Part shown: in pieces, positions 1 through 10,460 of the stretch
Numbering within the stretch: position 1 is the first letter of the stretch
Layout: each line of letters opens with the position of its first letter
Assembly: GCF_002776525.5 (NCBI RefSeq)
Contig: NC_045434.1
Coordinates: 198,047,390 to 198,111,389, forward strand
Direction: 5' to 3'
DNA: 64,000 bases
From: Piliocolobus tephrosceles
Taxonomy: Eukaryota > Chordata > Mammalia > Primates > Cercopithecidae
Translations under genes and position numbers: made by a program
Notes under the pieces: generated by a model
The model's input: only the letters and a program-made list of their open reading frames with translations
Databases searched by the model: none
Told to the model about the DNA's origin: nothing

Positions 1-1283
1 CAATATTCTACCATGCTTAGGGGATAATATTCTACCATGACGAAAAACTCGTTGGCATATTTAAAGCCAATTAAAGAAGGATTTCAATGTTCAATTCGCA
101 GTGTCCAGAGTCATTTTTACTAAAGTTCTGGCCTTCCCCTCTTCCAATTTTTCCTTTGAAAACACACAAACTGCAAATTACATGCTCTAAAGAGAAGAAA
201 GAGCTAACGTGTATTTCAGAAAACGGAGATATTGGCTTAGACCAACTAGTTTCTATATGGTTTCATTCTGCATTAACAGGTTGCAAGCCCGGAGAGACCA
301 ATGGTGCTCAACTCTAGTCCCGTGTCCCTTCTAGATCTTGACCTAGTGCTCATTTCCTACAGGAGGGGAATGTGGGACACACAGGCTCCAGCACGACCCT
401 GATAAAGTGTGGGCCCCGAGAACCAACTACGACGGAGTAACTTCCCTGCCTGCAGGCGATGAGCAGACGACGCTGGCAGAGCCTAGTTAAGAGTCACCTT
501 TAGCCAGCGGACTTCAAGAGTAAAAACACGACCGTGGCGGGTGGTGAGCGATGTGGAGGGCGGGAAGGAGTTGAATCACTCCATAACCTGCCTCCATATC
601 CGCACATAGTTTTCGTTGCACCCTCTACCCTCACAGAACCTTAAATTCACATTGTCCCAACAAGTTATCTACGTCCCCCTCCCTGAAGGGATATCAAATT
701 GGGCGGGAGCTCCCGCGAACCCTGACCTGGCCCATCCACGAAGGCTTAGGACCTGGAGGGAGAACGTTGGGGAGCGGGGCGGGGGCGCTTTTTCAAAAAA
801 AGCCGCTGAATACTGCTTCCTGTCCTCCTTCTCCTAAGTTGCTTTCCCAAGATGTACCCCCAAACCATATTCTCCCAACCCTGCTGCCGCCAGTGACCTC
901 AGGGCTTCCCTTTGGCCTCCCACTCGGGACTTCCTCCTCCGGCTCCGCTAGGCCCCAGGACCCGGCGGCACGCACGGCGCTTGGCCTGCAGGCCCAGCCA
1001 GGCAGGCGGGCAGCGAGGTACCATCCCGGCCCATTCCCGCCGCCATTTTCCGGCCACCGTCGCCACCGCGTAAAGGGGACCATTCCGGAGGAGGAGACTG
1101 CGCAGGGGCGCACCGGTCTCCGCCGCAGCGCGGGTTGGGGGGGGGGGTGCGCCGGCACTGGGAGGAATCCTTAGGATCTCTGAAGCCTCCCCTCGTTGGC
1201 CACCCTGTCCCAAGCTAAGGGCTCCTACCAGGCCTTACCGAGAAGCCCCTGGCCTCACCCCAGCGCCCGGCGCCTTTACTTAC
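1..1283 (-). other. SRRM1: SRRM1 intron 1, 5' part
   Basis: This is intron sequence read on the minus strand from the exon 1 donor (GT at 1283-1282) to the window edge, so the rest of SRRM1 lies before position 1. The part nearest the exon (about 690-1283) is still CpG-rich. It carries a strong YY1-type motif, gccgccatttt, at 1039-1049, directly followed by an ETS-type ttccgg. From 1 to about 690 I see ordinary AT-balanced sequence with no repeat I can name. A 14-bp direct repeat occupies 2-15 and 26-39. GC-rich open frames on both strands here are by-products of the CpG island. Confidence 0.85.
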
Positions 1284-1700
1284 GCGGAAAAATCCCGCGT
1301 CCATCTTGCCGCCTCGCTCGGAGATCGCTCCCTATCCCAGGATACACCGCGCCGCCGCGACGGAGGGCGGGACCGGCGGAGGGAAAGCCGAGCGCCGGGA
1401 CGCAGCGCGCGCCGTTGCACCCGCCCCCTCCGGCCGACACGAGGCCGCGCCTGCTCAGTGCGCCGAGAGCCCGCCACGCGTGCGCACGAGCGCCAGGGGG
1501 CGGGCTTCTGTCAGGCCCTAGGCTCCCCGGTAGGCAGTGGAGGAGGCGAACCTGACGACCGCAGCCAATGGGAGCAAAAGGGAGGGCCGTCGAGTCGCCC
1601 CGCCCTGCAAATCCTTTTGTGGCGCGTGACCATCCTTGTTCGCGCAATGTGACGTGAGCCATCCTTCGACCCGTAGTGGGAGAGGCCTGGCATCCTGGAG
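690..1700 (-). promoter_or_regulatory. SRRM1: CpG-island promoter of SRRM1
   Basis: This block is far richer in G+C and CpG than the surrounding 60 kb. No TATA box lies at a useful distance upstream of the start codon. Visible elements upstream of the ATG (higher coordinates) include GC boxes near 1495-1505, an NRF1-like cgtgcgcacg near 1481-1490, a CCAAT box at about 1565 and a CRE-like tgacgtga at about 1651-1658. gcgccagggggcgggc at about 1490-1505 resembles a CTCF core. The 5' UTR should occupy roughly 1305 to 1350-1450, but the transcription start cannot be fixed from sequence alone. Confidence 0.8.
1284..1304 (-). CDS. SRRM1: SRRM1 coding exon 1 (first seven codons)
   Basis: On the minus strand, the ATG at 1304-1302 opens MDAGFFR, and the exon ends in phase 0 before a consensus donor GTAAGTAAAG. 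This matches the start of SRRM1 (SRm160), whose protein continues with a residue G from exon 2. The ATG has a strong context (GGCAAGATGG) that also reads as a YY1-type site over the start codon, common in housekeeping promoters. SRRM1 is a nuclear serine/arginine-rich splicing coactivator with an N-terminal PWI nucleic-acid-binding domain and long RS regions; it bridges splicing factors and the exon junction complex. None of those domains is encoded here. The assignment rests on seven residues, the very short first exon and synteny with NCMAP, which together I consider convincing. Confidence 0.9.
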
Positions 1701-2163
1701 TTCCATGCAGCGATTGAAGAGAAAGGCTGTTACCTCAGAGTGACGCGGGCTAGGCTGCCCGTGTGCCGACGAGCGGCCTGCGCCCTCCCTTTCGTTGTGA
1801 AAGTTGTGATTGTGTGGATTTTACGTGTCTACTAGACGAGAGAGGATTGGCTGTAAAGCGGTCGAGCTTGGCAGCAGACATGAAATCTGCCTTGTAGCCC
1901 AGCTTGCTCGGCCTTTGGAGAAGCTGGAAGTGTCCAGTAGATGAGTTTCGGTTTCGACGGCCCCGTAACCACGCCGCGGGGCAGGACGTCCGCGAGAGAG
2001 CCGGGGTCCTCGGGCTCTGCTTGGGGCTCTCCCCGGCCCGGGTCTCGGACTCCGAGAAGCACCAGCTTCCTCGCAGCGCCTCGCCTGGCCGCCCTGGTGC
2101 CTCTGCTCTGGCTGCGAGGGCCTCGGGTTGGATGTGCACTGCTAGGTTTTCTTATTGTTTTGA

Positions 2164-2279
2164 AAATTATTTTATCTAATAAAGTAGAGACGGGGGTCTC
2201 GCTCTCTTGCCCAGGTTGGTCTCGAACTCCTGGCCTCCCAAAGTGCAGGGACTTAAGGCCTGAACCACCGCGCCCGGCC
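2164..2279 (-). mobile_element. Alu left-monomer fragment (FLAM-like)
   Basis: Antisense left-arm sequence ends in the canonical gcgcccggcc, with an A-rich tail read as tttatctaataaa. No right arm is present. Confidence 0.75.
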
Positions 2280-3004
2280 CCACTCTGCCAGCTTTTCCGC
2301 AAGCGCTTCTCGCCCTTCTCGCTTCTCTTCCTTGGAGGGAAAGCAGGCGTCCCTTCCTCAGAAAGGCCTCCTCCGGCCATCTTTTGAAACGTTCCCGCCC
2401 CCACACACACTCACGCCTTCCTTTTCTCTCTTTTTTCCACGGCACTTAGCCCACCTGAAAGTATGTATGTGTTTGCTCTCGTGACTGGAGACACCAAGCT
2501 GTGTGCTGGCGACATCCTTGCATCTCCAGCTCAGACTTCTCTCCTGACCGTCCCACGTGCCCAAGCTGAAATCCTGATTCCTTCGCCCTCCACCAAAACC
2601 ACAAACAAACGACCTGCCCTTGCCAGGGTCTTCCCTGTCTCCCGCAGACCGCAGTGTCTTTCCTTTGGTGTAGGACGCAAGCCTGTGTTACTCTTGACTC
2701 CTTTCCTTTACCTCGGCTTTCAAACCATCAAGAAACCCTCCCTGCTGTCATCGTGGTTCCAGGCACCATCGTCTCTTCCCTGAACTGCGCTGACCCCCTT
2801 ACTGGTCTTCCTGCTTCCACCCTTGCCACTCAGCATCTATTCTAAATATAGCCAGCAGGGTAGTTATGTTAGAAAACCTTAATCAGACCCTTTTCTCAAA
2901 ACCTTCCAGCAGCCTCTCATTTCTGTTAGAACAAAAGCCAAAATCCTACCTGATGCACGTTATTTCTTCGTTGATGTAATCTAGAATGCTCTACTTCCAG
3001 ATAT
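2280..3004. other. Intergenic, no feature recognised
   Basis: Sequence upstream of SRRM1 between two Alus. I see no exon, RNA gene or named repeat. The end (about 2840-2990) has the look of an old MIR/L2 remnant, but I cannot assign it. Confidence 0.4.
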
Positions 3005-3301
3005 CTTTTTTTTTTTTTGAGACCGAGTCTCGCTTTGTCGCCCAGGCTGAAGTGCAGTGGCGCGATCTCGACTCACTACAACCTCTGCCTCCCAGGTTCA
3101 AGAGATTCTCCTGCTTCAGCCTCCCTAGTAGCTGTGTCGATCGGTGCGCGTGCCACCACGCCCAGCTAATTATTGTATTTTTAGTAGAGGTGCGGTTTCT
3201 CCATGTTGACCAGGCTGCTCTCGAACTCCCGATCTTCAGTGATCCTTCCGCCTTGGCCTCCCAAAACTGCTGGGATTACAGGCGTGAACCACCGTGCTGA
3301 C
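3005..3301 (-). mobile_element. Alu, full length, antisense
   Basis: A T-run at 3006-3018 is followed by the complete dimeric Alu in reverse, ending near accgtgctgacc. Confidence 0.9.
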
Positions 3302-3333
3302 CTACTCCCGGATATTTACTGGGCAAACTTAAA

Positions 3334-3630
3334 ACCCCCCCCCCGCAGATGGGGTCTTGCTGTGTCTGCCCAGGCTGGAGTGCAGTGGCAGGATCTCGGC
3401 TCACTGCAACCTCCGCCTCTCGAGTTCAAGGAATTCTCCTGCCTCCGTCTTCTAAGTTGAGAGCTGGGATTACAGACGCCCGCCACCAAGTCTGGCTACT
3501 TTTTAAATTTTTAGTAGAGTTGGGGTTTCACCATGTTAGCCAGGCTGGTCTCGAACTCCTGACCTCGTGATCTGCCTGCCTTGGCCTCCCAAAGTGCTAG
3601 GATTATAGGCGTGAGCCACCGTGCCCGGCC
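3334..3630 (-). mobile_element. Alu, antisense, with 14-bp target duplication
   Basis: Perfect direct repeats tgggcaaacttaaa lie at 3320-3333 and 3631-3644. The tail, normally T on this strand, has become a run of C. Confidence 0.92.
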
Positions 3631-3777
3631 TGGGCAAACTTAAAGTTTTACTCAATTGTCACTCACTGAGGCCTAACCTGACTTCCTTGCTGGAAGTTGC
3701 TCAGATATCCTTTCTACATCCTGATGCCCTTTACTATTTTTTTTTTTCCACAGCTTTTATCACCTTATAATGTGCAT

Positions 3778-4037
3778 TCACCCAGGCTGGAGTGCAGTCA
3801 CGTGATCTCGGCTCACTGCAGCCTCTGCCTCCTGGGCTTAAGCCATCCTCCCACCTCAGCCTCAGGAGTAGCTGGGACTCCAGGCCCGCACACCATGCCC
3901 AGCTAATTTTTGTATTTTTTGTAGAGATGGGGTTTTACCATGTTGCCCAGGCTGGTCTCAAATTCATGAGCTCAAGCGATACCTGACTTGGCCTCCCAAA
4001 GTGCTGGGATTACAAGTGTGAGCCACTGCACCCAGCT
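3778..4037 (-). mobile_element. Alu, antisense, lacking its 3' end
   Basis: Starts inside the right arm (cacccaggctggagtgcag) and runs to the 5' end; the tail is missing. Confidence 0.85.
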
Positions 4038-4940
4038 GTTTAACCGGTTTTTAATGTTTATTGTCTGTTCCCCACACTAGAATGTAAGTGCCCTAAAGTC
4101 AGGGCTTACTGTTTTGTTGATTCATGTGTCACTAGAAAAGTGACACATGGCATGGGTGCAATAAACATTTGTTCAGTGAATAAAGGCTTTGTCAGACCGC
4201 CAAAGACAGGGAAGTGACAGGCCTCCACGGAACAACCACTTGACCAGATGGGAACTATGAAATCATAACACCCCACATCTCCCTGACTATTCTCTATGGT
4301 TCTGATTAGTCATTCTGTTTTAGGCTTCCTTCACTGTCTCTGTCTGTTTGCTGTCAATCCTATAAATGTTGGTTTTTCTGGTAGTTCTGTCATTGACTAT
4401 CTTTTCCCTCAACAAAGGTGCCCTCTCTGACCTCTCTTGGTTTTGATTACCTTTCATATTTCAAACCTGTGTATCTCAGGCACAGGTCTGCTCCAGACAT
4501 ACATTTTCAACTTCCTGCTCACTTATTCACTTGGATGTCCCATAGGCACCTCAAACTCAACATGCCCTAAACTGAATTCATCTTCATCCACTTGCCTTCA
4601 ACCTTATGGTTTCCCATTCTCAATGAATGAGCCCACCTTTCTTTCTATCATGATTCTTCTCTCTTCCTCACACTCTAAAACCAACTCTTGCTTTTTCACC
4701 TCTCTTAATAGCTTATGCCTCCCTCTCCTCATCCCACACTTCTAAATTGCAGCCACAGTAAACTACAGATGCTTGTCTGATTATGAACAGATTTAGGTTT
4801 CAAATGGCAATTTCTTAATCTATATATTGGTAAGCCTAAAATGACTAAGAGATGATTCATATGGCACCTCTTCATCAAGCCTTTTCTGAACAACCTTCCA
4901 AAAAGGACACCCTCAATCCCCTCACTATGTCCTACCTTTA
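4038..4940. other. Intergenic, no feature recognised
   Basis: About 900 bp of low-G+C sequence between Alus. 4060-4190 resembles the 3' end of an old L2 or MIR element (aataaacatttgttcagtgaa). The remainder shows no gene or repeat I can support. Confidence 0.4.
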
Positions 4941-5246
4941 TTTTTTCCTTCTTTCTTTTCTTTTGGAGATAGGGTCACTCTGTAACCCAGGCTGGAGTGT
5001 GGTGATGCAATCACAGGTCATTGCAGCCTCCTTGATATCCCCAGCTCAAGCAATCTTCCTACTTCTGCACCCCGACTAGCTGGGACTACAGGTATGTGCC
5101 ACCACACTCAGCTAATTTTTAAATTATATTTTAGAGACGGAGGCTTTACTGTGTTGCCCAGGCTGGTTGTGAAGTCCTGGGCTCAAGTGATCCTCCCGCC
5201 TCAGCCTCCCAAAGGGCTGGGAGTCATGAGCCACCATGCCTGGCCT
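4941..5246 (-). mobile_element. Alu, old, antisense
   Basis: Diverged Alu ending ccatgcctggcc, with a short mixed T/C tail. Confidence 0.85.
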
Positions 5247-5247
5247 A

Positions 5248-5378
5248 CTTTTCTTTTCTTTTCTCTTTTCTTTTCTCTTTTCTTTTCTTTTCCTTTCCTT
5301 TCTTTTCTTTTCCTTTCTTTTCTCTTTCTTTCTTCTTTCTTTTTTTCTTTTCTTTCTTTCTCTCTTTCCTTTCCTTTC
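5248..5378. repeat. Polypyrimidine (TTTTC)n / (TTTCC)n tract
   Basis: About 130 bp of almost pure pyrimidine on the plus strand. It is the expanded tail of the Alu that follows at 5379-5676. Confidence 0.9.
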
Positions 5379-5676
5379 GAGATAGGATGTGTCATCCAGG
5401 CTGGAGTGCATTGGTGTGATCTTGACTTATTGGTGTGGTATCACTGCAGCCTCCACTTTCTGGGCTCAAGCAATGCGGCCACCTCAACCTTCCGAATAGC
5501 TGGGACTACAGACTCACACCACTACGCCTGGTTAATTTTTGTATTTTTTTCTTTACTTTTTGATATGAGGTTTCACCGTGTTGCCCAGGCTGGTCTTGAA
5601 ATCCTGAGCTCAAGCAATCTGCCTGCCTCATCCTCCCAAAATGCTAGGATTACAAGCATGCACCACTATGCCCAGT
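5379..5676 (-). mobile_element. Alu, antisense, with expanded tail
   Basis: Alu body from gagataggatgtgtcatccagg to cactatgcccag; the tail is the adjoining polypyrimidine tract. Confidence 0.85.
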
Positions 5677-5677
5677 C

Positions 5678-5974
5678 CTTTTTTTTTTTTTTTGAGACAG
5701 AGTCTTGCCATCTCCCAGGCTGGAGTGCAGTGGTATGATCTCGGCTCACTGCAACCTCCGCCTCCCAGGTTCAAGCAATTCTCCTACCTCAGCCTCCCGA
5801 GTAGCTGGGACTATAGGCATGTGCCACCATGCCTGGCTAATTTTTTGTATTTTTAGTAGAGACAGGGTTTCACTATGTTAGCCAGGATGGTCTTGATCTC
5901 CTGACCTCATGATCTACTGGCCTCAGTCTCTCAAAAAATGCTGGGATTACAGGCATGAGCCACCGTGCCCAGCC
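5678..5974 (-). mobile_element. Alu, full length, antisense
   Basis: T-run at 5679-5693, complete Alu, then a C-run and a T-run at 5975-5992. Confidence 0.9.
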
Positions 5975-6160
5975 CCCCCCCCCTTTTTTTTAATAACACT
6001 TAACATTACCTGGGATTGTTATCTATTTTGTTTATATGTTTACTATCTTCTTCCCTTTTTTTTTTTTTTTAAATAAAAAAGCTGTATGAGGGTGTGGATT
6101 TGCCCATCTTTGGAGCTCAATAAACATTTGTTGAAATGAGTATATGAATGAGAGTCTAAG

Positions 6161-6302
6161 GCTGGGCATCATGGTTCATGCCTGTAATCCCAGGACTTTG
6201 GGAGGCCAAGGCAGGAGGATTGCTCCAGGCCAAGGGTTAAGACCAGCCTGGACAACAGAATGAGATACCCCCAACCCCACTGCCCCACTTCTATTTTTAA
6301 AA
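6161..6302 (+). mobile_element. Free left Alu monomer with target duplication
   Basis: A single Alu left arm with a short A-rich tail, flanked by agagtctaag at 6151-6160 and 6303-6312. The direct repeats show it inserted as a monomer and was not truncated later. Confidence 0.8.
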
Positions 6303-6312
6303 AGAGTCTAAG

Positions 6313-6534
6313 GCTGGGTTTCCAAAGGCATTTCTTCCAATGAGTGTCTGTTGGTTAAAATGTTACAACCGCTGATTCTATCAGTAAGAGTCTATACTGG
6401 AAAATCGGCTAAGGCGGATGAGCTGCCTCCCTGGTGATCCCTGCAGATGCAGTGGATAACTACTTGGCAGTGAAAGTTTTTGCAGACACCACCTGTTGCT
6501 CACTTTGATGCTGGGCAGATCAGAATAGGTCTTG
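6313..6534. other. Unassigned sequence, first part of the 6313-7163 block
   Basis: Not a recognisable repeat. On the minus strand it reads on from 6851-7163 once the intervening Alu is removed. See the finding on a possible decayed retrocopy. Confidence 0.3.
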
Positions 6535-6850
6535 GCTGGGCGCGGTGGCTCGCGCCTATGATCCCAGCACTTTGGGAGGCTGAGGCGGTTGGATCACTTG
6601 AGATCAGGGGTTCAAGACCAGGCTGGCCAACATGGTGAAACCCCATTTGTACTAAAAAATACAAAAATTAGTCAGGCAGTGGTGGCACACGTCTGTAATC
6701 CCAGCTACTTGGGAGGCTAAGGTGGGAGAATCTTTTGAGCCTCGAAGTAGGAGATTATGGTGAGCCAAGATCACGACACTGTAGTCCAGTCTAGGCAATA
6801 GATTGAGACCCTGTCTCAAAAAACAAAAACAAAAAACAAACAAAAAACCA
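6535..6850 (+). mobile_element. Alu, full length
   Basis: Begins ggctgggcgcgg and ends in an A-rich caaaaacaaaaaac tail. The octamer aataggtc occurs on both sides as the likely target duplication. Confidence 0.9.
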
Positions 6851-7163
6851 AAATAGGTCGCAGTGCCGAGAAGCCACTTCTAGTGAACCCACCAGTGGCT
6901 CTTTTGCTGGGTCTGGTCTTTGAATCCTCAAACTCTGAGCCTCAGAAAGCTAATAGGCATCCAACCTTGGTGCCTATCCTCGAGGCACAGGCGCAGATCG
7001 TTCCATTTCATCAACAGCTTTTCCTCATTGCTTGGTGATTGATGTTGATGTTTAGGAGTTTCACTTGTTGCTTGTTCCCTGTGTTCTTCGGAATCCCTCC
7101 TACCGAACATTTATTCCATAGGCCGGGTCGGGTTTTGTAATTTTCTTGTTTTTGTTATCATCT
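6851..7163 (-). pseudogene. Possible decayed processed pseudogene (very tentative)
   Basis: A 60-codon minus-strand frame (7110-6928) with charged, protein-like composition (for example SNEEKLLMKWNDLRLCLEDR) is joined in other frames by further protein-like stretches, with stops between them. I do not recognise a parent gene, and I see no poly(A) tail or target duplication of its own. It could equally be chance coding in unique DNA. Confidence 0.15.
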
Positions 7164-7380
7164 TCACTTTTGTTTCCATTGTTTGCCTCTTCCTTCCAAC
7201 TCTGCTTTTGTGTTTCCTGGATACAACAGATTAACAGTCTTCCTAAAATATGTCAAAAGTGTACAAAAAATGTATAAGCATAAATTTATCAAGCAAGCTG
7301 TGGAATCAAACCAATAGCTGAGATGAAAATGACTGAAGAATAGAAACAGATGCATTTGCCCCAAGAGATATTTTTGAGCA

Positions 7381-7885
7381 CATTAGTAAGTATATTATCT
7401 ATTGCCGCATAACAAATTACTCCCCAAATTTAGCAACTTGAACAAAAACATTTGTTATCTCTCATTGCTGTGCATCAGGAATCTGGGGAGGCTTAGTTAG
7501 GTGATACTGGCTCAGGGTTTCTCAAGAGGTTATAGCCAAGGCTACAGTCAACTGGGGCTGGAAAATATATTTCCAAGAAGACTCACTCATATAGCTATTG
7601 GCTAGAGGCCTCAGTTCCATCCCACAATGATAGGGCTTCTTTGGTTTCCTCATGACATGGCAGCAAATGATCCAAAAGAGAACAAGACAGAAGCCACAAT
7701 GTCTTTTGTAACATAACCTCAGAAGTCATGCACAATAGTTTTCATAATATCCTATTGGTTACACAGGTTACCCCCATTAAGTATTGGAAGGGACTACAGA
7801 AGGACATCAATATTATGACATAATATTGATGTCCTTCTGTAGCAGGGGGAGGGTCATTGGGGTCATCTTGGAGGCTGGCTACCAC
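7381..7885 (+). repeat. Old interspersed repeat containing a perfect palindrome
   Basis: The stretch from tattgccgcataacaaatta to ggctggctaccacag follows a dispersed mammalian repeat that I recognise by sequence but cannot name with confidence. A 49-bp perfect palindrome interrupts its 3' part at 7794-7842 (see findings). Confidence 0.55.
7794..7842. repeat. Perfect 24-bp inverted repeat with 1-nt spacer
   Basis: The left arm 7794-7817 (ctacagaag...tattatg) and right arm 7819-7842 are exact reverse complements around a single A at 7818. Both arms are within one copy of an old repeat whose usual form, as I recall it, has only one arm here. Confidence 0.97.
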
Positions 7886-8284
7886 AGTAAGTGTGTAAGT
7901 TGAAACTATGTAAGTGTAGCAGCTTGTATACTTCCAGATCTAAAATGGATGTATTCTTTCTGTCTTTCTCCCCTCAGATCTTTGCACATATTCTGTTCCT
8001 TTGGTCTGAAACTACTGTTCCTTCCCAGCTCTTTCTTTGCCCTTCCCACTTTGACTTTCTACCCTTTAACCCTTTAACTTACCAGCTCTGATTCTTCCTT
8101 TAGGATTTAGTTTAGACATGACCTCTTCCAGGAAGCATTTCTGCTTAGTAGGGCTCAGTATTTATCATCTGATTATCTTTTAGGGGGTTGCTGAGTCTCC
8201 CAAAAGCCCTGGATCTAGACCTTCCAAAACCAGATTCAATTTTTCACTTATGGTCTCATAGCATATTTTCCACTATATTCTAAT

Positions 8285-8337
<53 letters not shown>

Positions 8338-8516
8338 ATCTCTACTCTCTTCCATATGTAAGAGGAATTGTTTGGAGACAAGGACTTTGTCTCTCTCCTC
8401 TCTTTTTTCTCAGTACCCAAACCAGAATTTGGCAAATAATATGCTCTAAGTAGACATGCAACAAAAATGCATCTTGGTCAAATACAGAATGGTTGAGCGT
8501 TTAAAACGGTATTCTT
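7886..8516. other. Intergenic with (CA)n microsatellite
   Basis: Apart from the microsatellite at 8292-8335, I see no gene. 7970-8270 resembles a decayed L2-type element (clinical-looking cttccaggaagc motif) without a firm assignment. Confidence 0.4.
8292..8335. repeat. (CA)n microsatellite, about 22 units
   Basis: Uninterrupted AC dinucleotides, likely polymorphic. Confidence 0.97.
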
Positions 8517-8812
8517 GGCCGAGTGTGGTGGCTCACGCCTGTAATCCCAGCACTTTGGGAGGCCGAGGCGGGCGGATCACAAGGTCAGGAGATCGAGACC
8601 ACAGTGAAACCCTGTCTCCACTAAAAATGCAAAAAATCAGCCGGGCGCGGTGGCGGGCGCCTGTAGTCCCAGCTACTGGGGAGGCTGAGGCAGGAGAATG
8701 GCGTGAACCCGGGAGGCGGAGCTTGCAATGAGCCAAGATCACACCACTGCACTCCAGCCTGGGCAACAGAGCAAGACTCCATCTCAAAACAACAACAACA
8801 ACAACAACAAAA
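8517..8812 (+). mobile_element. AluY-type element
   Basis: Young-looking Alu with a (CAA)n tail. The target duplication cggtattct is seen on both sides. Confidence 0.9.
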
Positions 8813-8876
8813 CACGGTATTCTGCCAAAGCTGAAGATTTACATCATACAATAAACTTTTGAGATAAAAGAGTAAA

Positions 8877-8929
8877 CTTTTTTTTTTTTGAGACACAGTT
8901 TCACTCTTGTTGCCCAGGCTGGAGTGCAA
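8877..8929 (-). mobile_element. Very short 5'-truncated Alu
   Basis: Only about 50 bp of Alu 3' end plus its T-run, then unrelated sequence. Confidence 0.75.
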
Positions 8930-9550
8930 TATTGATGCTGTATGATTTCTGAATTTCTCTTAGTCTTCTGTATATTTATTCCACTGTCAATAATTGCATG
9001 ACACTTTTATTTATTGCTTCTCCATTCTATAAATAATCAGATTCACTGAGGTTAACTATATGAAGGCCAGAAGTCTCTTAGCAATTAAGGGAAATAAGAA
9101 CGTAGTTGAATTTATCATTAATATATAAAGCTGCCAAACTATAAGATTTCTAGTTGGGTTTGCATATGCAAATATCAAATAGATGAGACATGGGAGTAGC
9201 AATCTGGGATTTCCTGAATCTCACAGTTTTCTAGTTGATAGCAAGAGTCACTAGATGGCGTTCTACCCTCTCAGTATAATGTGCCTCTAACCAGGCAGGA
9301 CTTGTTACAAGACTAAGTCAACTATCATAAGAGCATGTGGTTTGATTGGTTGTTTTTTAGTGAGCCCTTCCTATATGCTTAGCATGGTGTTCTTAGATAG
9401 TAAGGGGCACAAAGGAAGTGTAAGTTTGTCCTTGGAGAGTTCATAATATTACCAGAATAATAGCAACAGGCATCAGAGAAAAACATAACATCTTTGCTTG
9501 TCATCCCATAGAAAAACCTCCACAGATGTTATATTCAAGTATTATGTTTG
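8930..9550. other. Intergenic, no feature recognised
   Basis: AT-rich sequence without a gene, RNA or repeat I can support. Confidence 0.4.
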
Positions 9551-9848
9551 CTTTTTTTTTTTCTTTAGAGACAGAGTCTCGCTCTGTCACCCAGGCTGGA
9601 GTGTAGTGTTGCAATATCGGCTCACTGTAACCCCTGCCTCCCAGGTTCAAGCGATTCTCCTGCCACAGCCTCTCGAGCAGCTGGGATTACAGGCATGTGC
9701 CATTACACCGGGCTAATTTTTGTATTTTTATTAGAGATGGGGTTTCACCATGTTGGCCAGGCTGGTCTTGAACTCCTGACCTCAAGTGATCTTCCTGTCT
9801 CGGCCTCCCAAAGTGCTGGGATTACAGACATAAGCCACCGTGCCTGGC
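9551..9848 (-). mobile_element. Alu 1 of a serial insertion
   Basis: Full antisense Alu preceded by atgtttgc (9543-9550). Confidence 0.9.
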
Positions 9849-9850
9849 TG

Positions 9851-10162
9851 CATTTTTTTTCTTTTCTTTTCTTTTCTTTTTTTAGATGGAGTCTCACTGT
9901 CGCCCAGGCTGGAGTGCAGTGGCAGGATCTCGGCTCACTGCAACCTCTGGCTCCCGAATTCAAGCAATTCTCTGACTTCAGCCTCCTAAGTAGTTGGGAT
10001 TACAGGCATGTGCCACCACATTTAGCTAATTTTTGTATTTTTAGTAGAGACGGAGTTTTACCATGTTTGCCAGGCTGATCTCAAACTTTTGACCTTAAGT
10101 GGTCCGCCCGCCTCAGCATCCCAAAGTGCTGAGATTACAGGCATGAACCACCATGCCGGGCC
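9851..10162 (-). mobile_element. Alu 2 of a serial insertion
   Basis: Full antisense Alu with a (TTTTC)n tail, followed by atgtttgc at 10163-10170. Confidence 0.9.
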
Positions 10163-10182
10163 ATGTTTGCATATATATATTT

Positions 10183-10460
10183 TCATGGAGTCTTGCTCTG
10201 TCGCCAGGCTGGAGTGCAGTGGCACGATCTTGGGTCACTGCCACCTCTGCCTCCCAGGTTCAAGCAATTCTCCTGCCTCAGCCTCCCAAGTAGCTGGGAC
10301 TACAGGCACACACCACCACACCCAGCTAATGTTTGTATTTTTACTAGAGATGGGGTTTCACCATGTTGGCCAGGATGGTCTCGATCTCTTGACCTCGTGA
10401 TCTGCCCGCCTCAGCCTCCCAAAGTGCTGGATTACAGGTGTGAGCCACCGTGCCCAGCCC
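10183..10460 (-). mobile_element. Alu 3 of a serial insertion
   Basis: Antisense Alu followed by a third atgtttgc at 10461-10468. Confidence 0.9.

Noticed and set aside
793..1662. Overlapping GC-rich open frames on both strands at the CpG island
   Set aside because: Stop codons are rare in GC-rich DNA. The only frame with splice-site and protein support is the seven-codon SRRM1 exon.
5094..5738. 214-codon plus-strand open frame, the longest in the window
   Set aside because: It is an antisense Alu read-through across three Alus and a polypyrimidine tract. The repeated phrases ([24 protein letters not shown] type) are the translation of Alu, and dozens of other frames show the same.
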